In this document: one piece after another, positions 14,410-22,199 of the stretch
How the letters are laid out: each line of letters starts with the position of its first letter
Numbering within the stretch: the first letter of the stretch is position 1
Origin: a virus
Direction: 5' to 3' (one strand)
DNA length: 29,676 nucleotides
IMG/VR virus record: IMGVR_UViG_3300027906_002511
Span: 1-29,676 of that record
Notes under the pieces: model-generated
What the model was told of the DNA's origin: nothing
Database searches by the model: none
Seen by the model: only the letters and a program-made list of their open reading frames with translations
Position numbers and translations under genes: made by a program

Positions 14410-15135
14410 ATGAATAACTTCAAAAAAATAGTTATGATGTTATTATTGAGTCCTATGGCAGTGTTTGGTGCAGTCACAACAGATAATGAAATTGCTTTAC
14501 AGCAAGTTGGTGATACCCTAACACTTACAATTGACCAAATCGGATATGGCAACAAGTTGGGTGGTACAATATCATCTGGAGTTGTTGGAAGTGATTGGAT
14601 ATTAACAGGTACAAGTTTAAATGTTAATATTGATATGATCGGAAACAGCAACCAAATCTTCGGGCCAACCATCTTAGATAGTTCTACATTATCAGTCACA
14701 ATGACTGGTTCTAGTAATATCTGGGATTGGACTGTTGGTGCTTCTGGAAGTGCAGATTCAAGTAATTTACTTGCTGCTATAACTGGTTCATCAAACACAT
14801 TCGATATCGATTGGGGTGCAGCTGCATCTGCTGAAAGGTTAGATATGGATTTAGATATTATTGGAAGTTCCAATGTATTTACAATCGATTGGGAGTCAGA
14901 TGATATTGACTGGAATGTTGACATTACAGGTGATTCAAATGATGTTTTAACTCACATATCTGATGGTGCTTACCATGAATTTAAACTAGATCACACTGGA
15001 GACAGTGGAAACATTGACATTATAATGTCAAGTGGAACATGTTCTGGAATATCTTCGTGTAAGTCTACTATTGATATAGACTCGACAAGTGATAATGCTA
15101 CAATTACAATTAATCAAAAAGATACTGGGGATTAA
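14410..15135 (+). CDS. Secreted curlin-like repeat protein 1, 241 aa
   Basis: A Sec signal peptide (MNNFKKIVMMLLLSPMAVFG|A) precedes imperfect repeats carrying a G-x-S-N turn between beta strands (DQIGYGNKL, DMIGNSNQI, TGSSNIW, TGSSNTF, IGSSNVF, TGDSNDV), about seven in all, with alternating hydrophobic residues. This resembles curlin repeats of bacterial amyloids but is richer in Asp and poorer in Gln. A Cys pair lies near the C-terminus. It is encoded 10 nt after csgG with a GAGGAT site, so it is the likely substrate of the CsgG/CsgF pore. Amyloid formation is inferred. Confidence 0.75.
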   Translation: MNNFKKIVMMLLLSPMAVFGAVTTDNEIALQQVGDTLTLTIDQIGYGNKLGGTISSGVVGSDWILTGTSLNVNIDMIGNSNQIFGPTILDSSTLSVTMTGSSNIWDWTVGASGSADSSNLLAAITGSSNTFDIDWGAAASAERLDMDLDIIGSSNVFTIDWESDDIDWNVDITGDSNDVLTHISDGAYHEFKLDHTGDSGNIDIIMSSGTCSGISSCKSTIDIDSTSDNATITINQKDTGD

Positions 15136-16255
15136 TCTCCTTCTACTATCTTTTGGTTCTTTCGTATATGCAGACTCCATAATAGGAGACATCACTGAAC
15201 ATAAAGGTAGTGGGGGATTAACCAGACAATCTGGGGAATCCCTAACTACTGCTGTGGATGTAGATATCGAGTCGTTAGACCATATCGAGACTGCAAATGG
15301 TAGGATGAAGATAAAGTTTGTTGATGATACAAACCTATCTTTAACTGAGCATACAGAAGTTACGATAGACGAATATTATTTTGATCCAAATCCATCAAAG
15401 TCAAAGATGACAATGAGATTTGTATCTGGAACTGCAAGGTTCTCTACTGGTAAATTGGGATTAGTTCCTAGAGAGAATATTGTAATTCAAACTCCAACTG
15501 CAACCATTGGTGTGCGTGGAACAGATTTCACAACCACAGTGGATGAATTGGGAAGAAGCTTAGTGTTGTTGCTACCAGACGGCAAGTGTGAGTTTCCAAT
15601 TTTGGGTGAATGTAAACCAAGTGGTGAAATTACAGTAACAAATGAAGGTGGAACTGTAAGTTTAACTGAGGCATATCAAGCAACTATGGTTGCAAGTATT
15701 GCTACACCACCAATTCAACCCATAGTAATGGATAACATAAATGTATCCATGATAAACAATATGTTTATCGTAAGTCCACCTCAAAAGATTGTTGATGCAC
15801 AAGAAGAACAATCTGATAGTGGAGATTCTTCTCAAGTTAGTTTATTAGACTTTACTGATTTAGATTTTGATGCACTAGAAGAAGATTGGGAAGGTGAAGA
15901 CGATTTAGAATTTACAGAACTCGATATTGATCTCCTCGATGTCGATTTCTTACAAGATGTGTTGGTCACACTAGAGGCAATCGATGTTTTAAGTCGATCG
16001 CGAGGTGGTGGTGGTGGAGATCAAGGGGACATTGTTGGTACAACTGTAGGGTTTGATAAAGAGACCCAGTACAATACCATCATTGATCAAGGTGCTGGAG
16101 AAATCTGGTTCTATAGAGAGGTCAATGGTGTGATAAGTATCAGAATACCAATAACGACACAATTAACATTGGACAGTGAAAATGAAGGGAAGAAAAATAC
16201 TATTATTGTTGGGGATGGTCAGTCTGTTCTCATCACAATCCGTCAGAGCGGGTGA
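15095..16255 (+). CDS. FecR-domain secreted protein with acidic C-terminal region, 386 aa
   Basis: A signal peptide (MLQLQLIKKILGINLLLLSFGSFVYA|D) is followed by a FecR-type domain over residues ~30-150: VDIESLDHIETANGRMKIKF, DDTNLSLTEHTEVTIDEY, FVSGTARFSTGK, then the signature TPTATIGVRGTDFT. The C-terminal half is highly acidic (DFTDLDFDALEEDWEGEDD), with a Gly run at GGGGG. FecR domains in periplasmic or surface proteins are commonly encoded next to CHASE2-cyclase genes, as here. The signal peptide region overlaps the previous gene by 41 nt; ATG 15095 is preferred over GTG 15089. Role unknown. Confidence 0.8.
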   Translation: MLQLQLIKKILGINLLLLSFGSFVYADSIIGDITEHKGSGGLTRQSGESLTTAVDVDIESLDHIETANGRMKIKFVDDTNLSLTEHTEVTIDEYYFDPNPSKSKMTMRFVSGTARFSTGKLGLVPRENIVIQTPTATIGVRGTDFTTTVDELGRSLVLLLPDGKCEFPILGECKPSGEITVTNEGGTVSLTEAYQATMVASIATPPIQPIVMDNINVSMINNMFIVSPPQKIVDAQEEQSDSGDSSQVSLLDFTDLDFDALEEDWEGEDDLEFTELDIDLLDVDFLQDVLVTLEAIDVLSRSRGGGGGDQGDIVGTTVGFDKETQYNTIIDQGAGEIWFYREVNGVISIRIPITTQLTLDSENEGKKNTIIVGDGQSVLITIRQSG

Positions 16256-16991
16256 TAACGAAATAAAGATTGAACAATTATCATCAGATGGTGATAATTT
16301 AGTTCTTTTAATAGATCAGATCGGACATGACAATACAGTCGATTTTACTATAGATCATGCCTCTAATGAGATTGAAATAAAACAGACAGGTCAAAACAAT
16401 ATCATTTCTTATGTCTCTTACTGGGGTTCTGGTAAGAATTGGGGTGGAGATTTAGATGGGTCTGGTAATGACCTATACTTTGAACAATTAAATACTTTAG
16501 GTTCAGAAACAAATAGAATTGGATTCCACATTCCAGGCGATAACAATACACTTAAAATAGGACAAGGTTGTACTTTCAATAGTATGGCTGATGTTTCATG
16601 TGGTGATAACTCATCATCAGAATATGGTGGTCATACATCAAATATAGATATCCATTCAGACAATGTGACTATAAAAGGTGGTCAACAAACAGGATCAGGC
16701 AGTGCAGAACATGATGCAAAAGCATACTTCTATGGTGCAGATAATTCTTCTTTCTTCTATAGACAAATGGGTAATGGAGATAAGACACTAACATATGTTA
16801 CCTACCAAGACAATAGTGAGGGAACAGTCCACCAACGAGGAGATGGTGATCATACTGCAACAATAACATTAACTGGATCACAACCTACCACTTTAAACCT
16901 AAATCAAAATTCATCAACCAACCAGACATATTCACTATCACAAAATTGTCAGACCTCTGGTGGGTGTTCAGTCACAGTAACGCAGAACTAA
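16182..16991 (+). CDS. Secreted curlin-like repeat protein 2, 269 aa
   Basis: The ATG at 16182 encodes a signal peptide (MKGRKILLLLGMVSLFSSQSVRA|G) lying entirely inside the 3' end of the FecR gene (74-nt overlap). The mature part has curlin-type motifs: IDQIGHDNTVD, IKQTGQNNIIS, HIPGDNNTLKIGQ, YRQMGNGDKT, VHQRGDGDHTATI, LNLNQNSSTNQ. It ends in the Cys-pair segment NCQTSGGCSVTVTQN. Compared with the first curlin-like protein it is richer in Gln/Asn and closer to the classical I-x-Q-x-G-x-x-N pattern. It is probably a second exported fibre subunit or nucleator, in a role like CsgB versus CsgA. Confidence 0.8.
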   Translation: MKGRKILLLLGMVSLFSSQSVRAGDNEIKIEQLSSDGDNLVLLIDQIGHDNTVDFTIDHASNEIEIKQTGQNNIISYVSYWGSGKNWGGDLDGSGNDLYFEQLNTLGSETNRIGFHIPGDNNTLKIGQGCTFNSMADVSCGDNSSSEYGGHTSNIDIHSDNVTIKGGQQTGSGSAEHDAKAYFYGADNSSFFYRQMGNGDKTLTYVTYQDNSEGTVHQRGDGDHTATITLTGSQPTTLNLNQNSSTNQTYSLSQNCQTSGGCSVTVTQN

Positions 16992-18878
16992 ATGGGTAAA
17001 TTCCTAACATCCTTCTGGATGGTCATTTTAGTTCTAGGTGGATTAACAACTCTTAGAATTGCAGACCCAGAGCCAATACAAAAGTTGCGAAATATAAATT
17101 TCGATTACTACCTTACATCTAAAGAAACTACCACTTCAAGTGACATTGTACTACTTGATGTTGCAGAAAGTAGTTTAGAACTCAAAGGTCAATATCCATT
17201 TCCCAGAACAGAATGGGCTCAAATGATTTCAGATTTAAGAAATGCAAATGCTGGAATGATTGGATTTACAGTAATGTATCCAGAAATTGATAGGTTTGGG
17301 GGTGATGAGGTTTTCGTCTCGTGGGTTAATGGTAATGGTATCATTTTATCCCAGACTTCATCACCTAAAGGTAGGAGTGATATTGCACCATTTGTAGGAA
17401 CTGCCGTCTTAGGGGATGGAGACCCATATAATTTTGCATATGAATATCAAGGTGTAGTCACTAACATTCCAAAACTAGAAGAAGCTGCATGGGGTGTTGG
17501 TATGTTAAATTCTGCACCAGAGGTGGATGGAATCGTAAGACGAATACCTTTAGTCACTCAAGTTAATAATCAATTATATCCAAGTTTCCCTATGGAAGTT
17601 ATTCGTGCAACTCAACAGAATAAAGGATACACCATGAAGGTAGAACCTTCTGGGATAGAGAATTTTAGAATACCACCTTATGAACCAGTGGTGACAGATG
17701 AAACTGGTAGTTTATATGTAGACTGGTCTAAGTCTTTTCCTCGACATGAGTACGGGCAACCACTTCCCAATCTTGAGGGACGAACAGTGATTGTTGGTTT
17801 GACAGCAGAGGGCATAGTTCCCATTGTTTCGAGTCCGATGGGTGGGGTGTATCCTCATGATATTCAGGCATCTGCGATTCAGACAATATTGGATGGGGTC
17901 TCCATTTCTCGTCCTTATTGGGGTTCCCTTCTGGAAATAGTTTTAACTCTAATTGGGTCTCTGGTCTTGGTATTTTCGATTTATCGATTCTCCGTTTTAA
18001 CATCTGCACTCGTCTCCGGCCTTGTCGTTGCTGGTGTAGGTTTCTTGCCCTTGTTCTTCTGGACTTCATCAAGTTTCCTTATTGATTTAACATTCCCAAT
18101 TATAACACTAATACTCATATTTAGTCAATCGAGTTTTAATAACTTCTATGTACAGTTCAAATTAAGACAACAAATTAAAGGTCAGTTTGGTACTTACCTA
18201 TCACCAGACATGGTAGACATGCTGGTCAAAGACCCATCATTAATGAAACTAGGTGGGGATAGAAAAGAGATGACATTCTTATTCGCAGACATTGTAGGGT
18301 TCACTCCTATAAGCGAGTCTTATATGAAGAGGGATGATCCAGAAGGTTTAGTAGAACTTATCAATATGTTCTTAGATAGAATGACAAAGGTTATTCTCAA
18401 AAATGGTGGAACCATCGACAAGTATATGGGCGATTGTATCATGGCTTTCTGGAATGCTCCTCTACCATGTGAAGATCATGCAACTTTAGCGGTTAAAACT
18501 GCAATGGAAATAGAATTACTTACGGAACAAATGAATAAAGAGATTAAAGAGTCTGGATTAGAATTACCACCAGTGGTTATTGGTACAGGTATTAATACTG
18601 GCCCATGTATCGTAGGAAATATGGGAAGTGAATCCAGATTTGATTATTCAGTGGTCGGCGATGCTGTGAATCTGGGTGCTAGATTAGAAGTACAAACTAG
18701 GACATATGATACACCTATCCTACTATCTGAATACACTTACATGCAATCTGATGTACCTTGTAAAGAACTTGACACTATTAAGGTAAAGGGTAAGGATGAA
18801 CCAGTTAAAATATTTGCACCATTGTTTGAAATGCCTTTTGGGAATAGAAAAGAAGTACGGAAGTTAATTAAAACTTGA
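16992..18878 (+). CDS. CHASE2-domain class III adenylate cyclase, 628 aa
   Basis: Converts ATP to cAMP. Layout: one N-terminal membrane segment (about 5-23), an extracytoplasmic CHASE2 sensor region (about 30-310), three membrane spans (about 315-400), then a complete class III cyclase domain (about 420-610). Catalytic residues are intact: metal-binding D433 (LFADIVGFT) and D481 (DKYMGD), adenine-selecting K477, and N560/R564 in SVVGDAVNLGARLE; Ser553 sits where Thr or Asp is usual. The ATG follows the upstream stop directly, so it closes the curli operon. A membrane-embedded, apparently active cyclase is rare in a phage. Confidence 0.92.
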   Translation: MGKFLTSFWMVILVLGGLTTLRIADPEPIQKLRNINFDYYLTSKETTTSSDIVLLDVAESSLELKGQYPFPRTEWAQMISDLRNANAGMIGFTVMYPEIDRFGGDEVFVSWVNGNGIILSQTSSPKGRSDIAPFVGTAVLGDGDPYNFAYEYQGVVTNIPKLEEAAWGVGMLNSAPEVDGIVRRIPLVTQVNNQLYPSFPMEVIRATQQNKGYTMKVEPSGIENFRIPPYEPVVTDETGSLYVDWSKSFPRHEYGQPLPNLEGRTVIVGLTAEGIVPIVSSPMGGVYPHDIQASAIQTILDGVSISRPYWGSLLEIVLTLIGSLVLVFSIYRFSVLTSALVSGLVVAGVGFLPLFFWTSSSFLIDLTFPIITLILIFSQSSFNNFYVQFKLRQQIKGQFGTYLSPDMVDMLVKDPSLMKLGGDRKEMTFLFADIVGFTPISESYMKRDDPEGLVELINMFLDRMTKVILKNGGTIDKYMGDCIMAFWNAPLPCEDHATLAVKTAMEIELLTEQMNKEIKESGLELPPVVIGTGINTGPCIVGNMGSESRFDYSVVGDAVNLGARLEVQTRTYDTPILLSEYTYMQSDVPCKELDTIKVKGKDEPVKIFAPLFEMPFGNRKEVRKLIKT

Positions 18879-18902
18879 CAGATCAAGAATCTGTAGTATA
18901 CT
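18875..18902 (+). promoter_or_regulatory. Class I promoter with perfect internal dyad
   Basis: TTGACA (18875-18880), a 16-nt spacer and TATACT (18897-18902). The inverted repeat ACAGATcaagaATCTGT (18878-18894) occupies the spacer, nearly identical to the promoter at 1573. It overlaps the end of the cyclase gene, with +1 at about 18909, and would drive the 43-aa gene and Hsp20. Confidence 0.85.
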
Positions 18903-18913
18903 GGTAAGTATAA

Positions 18914-19045
18914 ATGATAAAAGTAAAAGACCCTCTACTTGAATTTAGATTAGGTAGTCTAAAAAGAGCAGAGAAGAGAGCAAAAAATCCAGAATTTAAA
19001 GAATTGTGGAAAAATATTGCAAAAAACTTGAAAAATAAGGATTAG
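18914..19045 (+). CDS. Small basic protein, 43 aa
   Basis: ATG about 5 nt after the predicted transcription start; no ribosome binding site fits in so short a leader. The 43-residue product is basic and helical (FRLGSLKRAEKRAKNPEF). Its stop codon sits in the loop of a 7-bp hairpin (ATAAGGAttagTCCTTAT, 19035-19052). Function unknown. Confidence 0.5.
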   Translation: MIKVKDPLLEFRLGSLKRAEKRAKNPEFKELWKNIAKNLKNKD

Positions 19046-19143
19046 TCCTTATATATAATAGTAGGTATTAAGAAATACCTATTTTAGAAGACTTGCCCAT
19101 TTTTGGGGAGTCATATAACAACCTTGCTTAACAGGAGGCAATT
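19035..19143 (+). promoter_or_regulatory. Structured leader upstream of hsp20
   Basis: Two stem-loops in tandem: ATAAGGAttagTCCTTAT (19035-19052) and a 10-bp stem AGTAGGTATT/AATACCTATT (19060-19083) with an AAGA loop and a short T run after it. Then GCCCATTTTTGGGG and a strong AGGAGG site next to GCAA, which can pair with the upstream TTGC. It could be a weak attenuator plus an RNA-thermometer-like leader for the heat-shock gene; function not shown. Confidence 0.45.
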
Positions 19144-19605
19144 ATGGTCAAATTAACGACTAATGATCTATTCGATCAAATGTGGAGAAGGTCTTCTCCA
19201 TACACAATAGGGTTTGATAACATCTTTGAAGATTTAAAGTTTGTATCAAACAATCAACAACCCTCATATCCACCTTACAATATCGTAAAGAAAAGTGATG
19301 AACTATTCTTAATCGAAATTGCAGTGGCAGGATTCGGAGAAGATGATCTGGATATCGAAGTTCAAGAAAACGAACTTAGAGTGACAGGTGAGATTCTCGA
19401 TGAAGAGGAATCAGATGAAAATATCCATAAAGGTATTGCAAATAGAAAATTCAGAAGAATCTTCAAACTTGCAGAAGACCTTGTGGTTAATTCTCCATCA
19501 TTAAAGAATGGAATGCTAAGTATTCCATGTGAGAGGATAATACCAGAGGAAAAGAAAGCAAGAAAACTAGAGATAGTAGATACTGCTGAATTTTTATCAG
19601 AATAA
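19144..19605 (+). CDS. hsp20: Small heat-shock protein Hsp20 (IbpA-like), 153 aa
   Basis: ATP-independent holdase chaperone; an Hsp20 gene is a regular component of marine T4-like phages. The alpha-crystallin domain spans about residues 38-142: YPPYNIVKKSDELFLIEIAVAGF, the variable loop DEEESDE, the arginine strand FRRIFKLAEDLVV, then SPSLKNGMLSIPCERIIPEE with the NGML turn. The N-terminus (FDQMWRRSSPYTIGFDNIF) is typical of the IbpA class. A strong AGGAGG site lies 7-12 nt upstream. It follows a leader with two hairpins and precedes a class I promoter. Confidence 0.93.
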   Translation: MVKLTTNDLFDQMWRRSSPYTIGFDNIFEDLKFVSNNQQPSYPPYNIVKKSDELFLIEIAVAGFGEDDLDIEVQENELRVTGEILDEEESDENIHKGIANRKFRRIFKLAEDLVVNSPSLKNGMLSIPCERIIPEEKKARKLEIVDTAEFLSE

Positions 19606-19618
19606 GAGGATTTTTCCC

Positions 19619-19646
19619 TTGACAAATCTCCATTCTGTGGTATTAT
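19619..19646 (+). promoter_or_regulatory. Class I promoter overlapping a late TATAAATA motif
   Basis: TTGACA (19619-19624), a 16-nt spacer and TATTAT (19641-19646). The dyad is only partial (ACAAAT...TTCTGT). The -10 overlaps TATAAATA at 19644-19651, the T4 late consensus, so the peroxiredoxin gene may be read by both the early and the late transcription programmes. A 14-codon ORF (19657-19701) starts just downstream and overlaps the real start. Confidence 0.7.
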
Positions 19647-19688
19647 AAATATAACTATGAAATTAATTAAATATCGCAGAGTGGAGCT

Positions 19689-20636
19689 ATGTCAACAATA
19701 ACAGAAGAAACAACATATTCAACCCCAACGGATGTACAACCAAAACATCAATCAATTCCTTCTATGGAATTTCACAACAGAACAGATGATAATTTTGAAA
19801 TGATACATTCACATTCAGCCTTTCTAGGTAAGAAAGTAATCGTATTTGGATTGCCTGGCGCATTTACACCAACTTGTTCAACACAACAAGTACCAGCATA
19901 CGAAGACATGTATGATAAATTTATCGATGAAGGAATCGATGAAGTTTATGTCACCTCAGTCAATGATGGTTTCGTCATGAAATCATGGTTAGAATCACTG
20001 GGGATAACCAAAGTTAAACCTCTATCAGATGGTAGTGGTGCATTTGCAAGAGCAATGGGTATGTTAGTTGCAAAGGATAATTTAGGATTTGGAATGAGAT
20101 CATGGAGATATTCTATGATGATCGATGATGGAATTATTCAACACTTTAATGCAGAACCTGGCCTGACAGATAATTGTCAAGACGATCCATACGGGCAATC
20201 TATTCCAGAGGTAATTTTAGAACAAATAAAACAAGACAAAGTTATGACCCCATATGATACTCTACCCAGAGGAATTGGAACAGAGGATCACATGGAACTG
20301 ATAGGTCAACCAACTCCACAACACGAACCTACATTTGAAAAGGGGAGTTTACATGGTGACTCAACAATCGATCACAAAACAAATATACACGATCTAATAG
20401 GGGATGCTCAAATTAATGATGTAACCTTTGGATTAGTAGAAACTTATTTATTAGACAATGGACTCACTGATGAATGGGTTCAAGAATATAATGAGATGGT
20501 GCAACAATTACCAGCATTTAATCTCGAAGAAACTCAATCAACTGAACATGATGAATCTGATGACTTAGAGGATGCAAAGAAAGTTGAAGAGGGTATACCA
20601 AGTGGAACCACATCAAGTGGATCACTAGGTATATAA
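19689..20636 (+). CDS. Peroxiredoxin (Prx5-like) with long C-terminal extension, 315 aa
   Basis: Thiol peroxidase domain over about residues 20-185: VIVFGLPGAFTPTCSTQQVPAYE with peroxidatic Cys63, then VTSVNDGFVMKSWLES, LSDGSGAFARAMGM, and Arg in RSWRYSMMIDDG. A second Cys (C163) could be the resolving one. Ordinary Prx5 proteins are ~160 aa; the remaining ~130 residues are acidic, low-complexity and unassigned, ending in a Ser/Gly tail. The ATG at 19689 has GTGGAG upstream. The likely role is protecting the infected cell from peroxides; the extension could be a virion or complex tether. Confidence 0.88.
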   Translation: MSTITEETTYSTPTDVQPKHQSIPSMEFHNRTDDNFEMIHSHSAFLGKKVIVFGLPGAFTPTCSTQQVPAYEDMYDKFIDEGIDEVYVTSVNDGFVMKSWLESLGITKVKPLSDGSGAFARAMGMLVAKDNLGFGMRSWRYSMMIDDGIIQHFNAEPGLTDNCQDDPYGQSIPEVILEQIKQDKVMTPYDTLPRGIGTEDHMELIGQPTPQHEPTFEKGSLHGDSTIDHKTNIHDLIGDAQINDVTFGLVETYLLDNGLTDEWVQEYNEMVQQLPAFNLEETQSTEHDESDDLEDAKKVEEGIPSGTTSSGSLGI

Positions 20637-20662
20637 TTTAATAATGATAAGAGGACTATATT

Positions 20663-20920
20663 ATGTCATTTTGGAAAAGCATAGTTGACTTTTTTAACGA
20701 ACCAGTTCAGGCTCCTACTCCTAAACCACAATCAAAAGTGGCCAAGAAAGTTGCTAAAAAGACTGCACCAGTTGAAACAAAAGTCACAAGAACATCAAAG
20801 GCAAATCTAGGTAAACTTACTAAACTTCAATTAGAGAAGAAAGGTAGGGAACTAGGTATTGAAATTGATCGTAGAAAATTAAAAGCTACCCTAGTGAACG
20901 AAGTTTACAAGGCACAATAA
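20663..20920 (+). CDS. Basic protein with SAP/Rho-N-like C-terminus, 85 aa
   Basis: A Lys/Pro-rich N-terminal half (PTPKPQSKVAKKVAKKTAP) is followed by a helix-turn-helix of SAP or Rho-N type (LTKLQLEKKGRELGIEID, then RRKLKATLVNEVY), a fold that binds nucleic acids. It has an AGAGGA site upstream, and the next gene begins directly after its stop. A DNA- or RNA-binding role is inferred. Confidence 0.7.
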   Translation: MSFWKSIVDFFNEPVQAPTPKPQSKVAKKVAKKTAPVETKVTRTSKANLGKLTKLQLEKKGRELGIEIDRRKLKATLVNEVYKAQ

Positions 20921-21226
20921 ATGAATCTCCCAGATTACAAAATTGTTGTTAATCAACAAGGCGAACAGGGAATTGAAATTTGTGAAGGGAATTATACAGG
21001 GGTTGTTTTCACCTATGGTAAGGTTGAATTCATACCTAAAGAGGAATCAGAACAACCCAGTATAAATTTTAGTCGTGCTGTCAGAGCATGTCCAGAAGAA
21101 CTTAGAGAATCCATATCAGAGGATAAAGAATTTAATCAACTGATGGGAGATATTCTAGTCCAACTATTAGAACAGGAAGGCGATAACGCCGTGGAACTAT
21201 TAAGAGATGAATCTACAGAAACTTAA
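20921..21226 (+). CDS. Acidic hypothetical protein, 101 aa
   Basis: A beta-rich start (YKIVVNQQGEQGIEICEG, GVVFTYGKVEFIP) leads into an acidic helical C-terminal half (DKEFNQLMGDILVQLLEQEGD). ATG directly after the preceding stop; its end overlaps the lysozyme gene by 20 nt. No family recognised; its place in the cassette supports a real gene. Confidence 0.65.
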   Translation: MNLPDYKIVVNQQGEQGIEICEGNYTGVVFTYGKVEFIPKEESEQPSINFSRAVRACPEELRESISEDKEFNQLMGDILVQLLEQEGDNAVELLRDESTET

Positions 21227-21647
21227 AGAAGAAATCATAAGAGACGAAGGTGTCGTTTATGAAATTTATAAAGATCATTTGGGGTATCCTACATTTGGCA
21301 TAGGTCATTTAGTTAAGGATGGAGACCCAGAACAGGGACAAGAGGTTGGAACACCAGTATCAAAAGAAAGATGCGATGAAGTGTTTGAACATGATTGTGC
21401 AGAACACATACAAGAGTGTAAAAATTTATTTACAGAACTGGATTCATATCCAGATGATGTACAAAGAGTATTGGTCAATATGACCTTTAATATGGGAGTC
21501 ACAAGACTATCGAAGTTTAAAAACTTTGGAGCTGCAATAAGATCGAATGATTGGAAAAAGGCTGCAGTCGAAGGTCGTGATTCTCGTTGGTATAATCAAG
21601 TAACCAATCGTGCAGAACGATTAATGGTAATGTTAGAGAATATATAA
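21207..21647 (+). CDS. T4-type lysozyme (GH24 endolysin), 146 aa
   Basis: Peptidoglycan muramidase. The GH24 triad is placed as in T4 lysozyme: E14, D23 and T29 (E-x8-D-x5-T; T4 E11, D20, T26) within IIRDEGVVYEIYKDHLGYPT, followed by FGIGHLV and the C-terminal WYNQVTNRAERLMVML, matching the NRAER motif of the family. No signal peptide is visible, so release would need a holin; candidate small membrane proteins lie at 11977, 12309 and 12623. It could also serve as a virion enzyme. Confidence 0.93.
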   Translation: MNLQKLKEEIIRDEGVVYEIYKDHLGYPTFGIGHLVKDGDPEQGQEVGTPVSKERCDEVFEHDCAEHIQECKNLFTELDSYPDDVQRVLVNMTFNMGVTRLSKFKNFGAAIRSNDWKKAAVEGRDSRWYNQVTNRAERLMVMLENI

Positions 21648-21970
21648 TGAAAAGTGAAGTAAAATTATTCCAGTTTGTGACTGGAGAAAATGTAGTTGGT
21701 GAGATAGAGATGAATAACTTCTCTTCTGATGCAATTGTCACAGTAAAGAACCCTTTATTTGTAGTTGCACAACCAACAGAAGATGGAAAGAGTGTTTCAA
21801 TTCAATTGATGCCTTATTCCAATCTTGCAAAGGATAATACCATTGAGGTGGTATTCAAAAATGTAGTGTGGTATTCAACTCCAGAAGATAGACTTGCAAA
21901 TCAATATGCACAGATATTTTCTACAATAGTTAAACCATCACCAGAACAAACTAAGATAGTGTCATCATGA
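21647..21970 (+). CDS. Conserved phage protein, possible Sm-like fold, 107 aa
   Basis: Short beta-strand-rich protein: KLFQFVTGENVVGEIEM, IVTVKNPLFVV, VSIQLMPYSNLA, EVVFKNVVWYSTPED, NQYAQIFSTIV. This pattern recalls small Sm-like proteins common in marine T4-like phages, but I cannot confirm the family. ATG shares its A with the lysozyme stop (TAATG). The gene ends in an ATGA overlap with the next. Confidence 0.65.
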   Translation: MKSEVKLFQFVTGENVVGEIEMNNFSSDAIVTVKNPLFVVAQPTEDGKSVSIQLMPYSNLAKDNTIEVVFKNVVWYSTPEDRLANQYAQIFSTIVKPSPEQTKIVSS

Positions 21971-22194
21971 GTAGAGAATATAGAGACGAAATCCTTAAAG
22001 CAACTAAATTAAGGTATGAAAGTGAAATACTATCTTCTAAAGTAAATATTGATATTATATTGTCAAATGCACAAGGTGTTGCAGAACATCCAGATTTCAT
22101 AGCAACAGTTGATGTTGAACTAGATAGAATTGCAAGTGCAGAAGATAAACTTGCAGTTATAAAAAATCATTTTACTCCACCTAAGATACCATAA
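21967..22194 (+). CDS. Small helical protein, 75 aa
   Basis: Starts in an ATGA overlap with the preceding gene. The product is charged and helical (EYRDEILKATKLRYESEIL, VDVELDRIASAEDKLAVIKNHF). Function unknown; its end abuts the DNA polymerase promoter. Confidence 0.65.
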   Translation: MSREYRDEILKATKLRYESEILSSKVNIDIILSNAQGVAEHPDFIATVDVELDRIASAEDKLAVIKNHFTPPKIP

Positions 22195-22199
22195 ACCCC

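Noticed and set aside
17728-18072. Minus-strand ORF of 114 codons inside the cyclase gene
   Set aside because: It lies opposite the CHASE2 and membrane segments of a well-supported gene. Its Arg/Pro-rich composition is typical of an antisense frame.
19657-19701. A 14-codon ORF downstream of the peroxiredoxin promoter
   Set aside because: It overlaps the real start, has no ribosome binding site and no features of an attenuator peptide. It is most likely chance.
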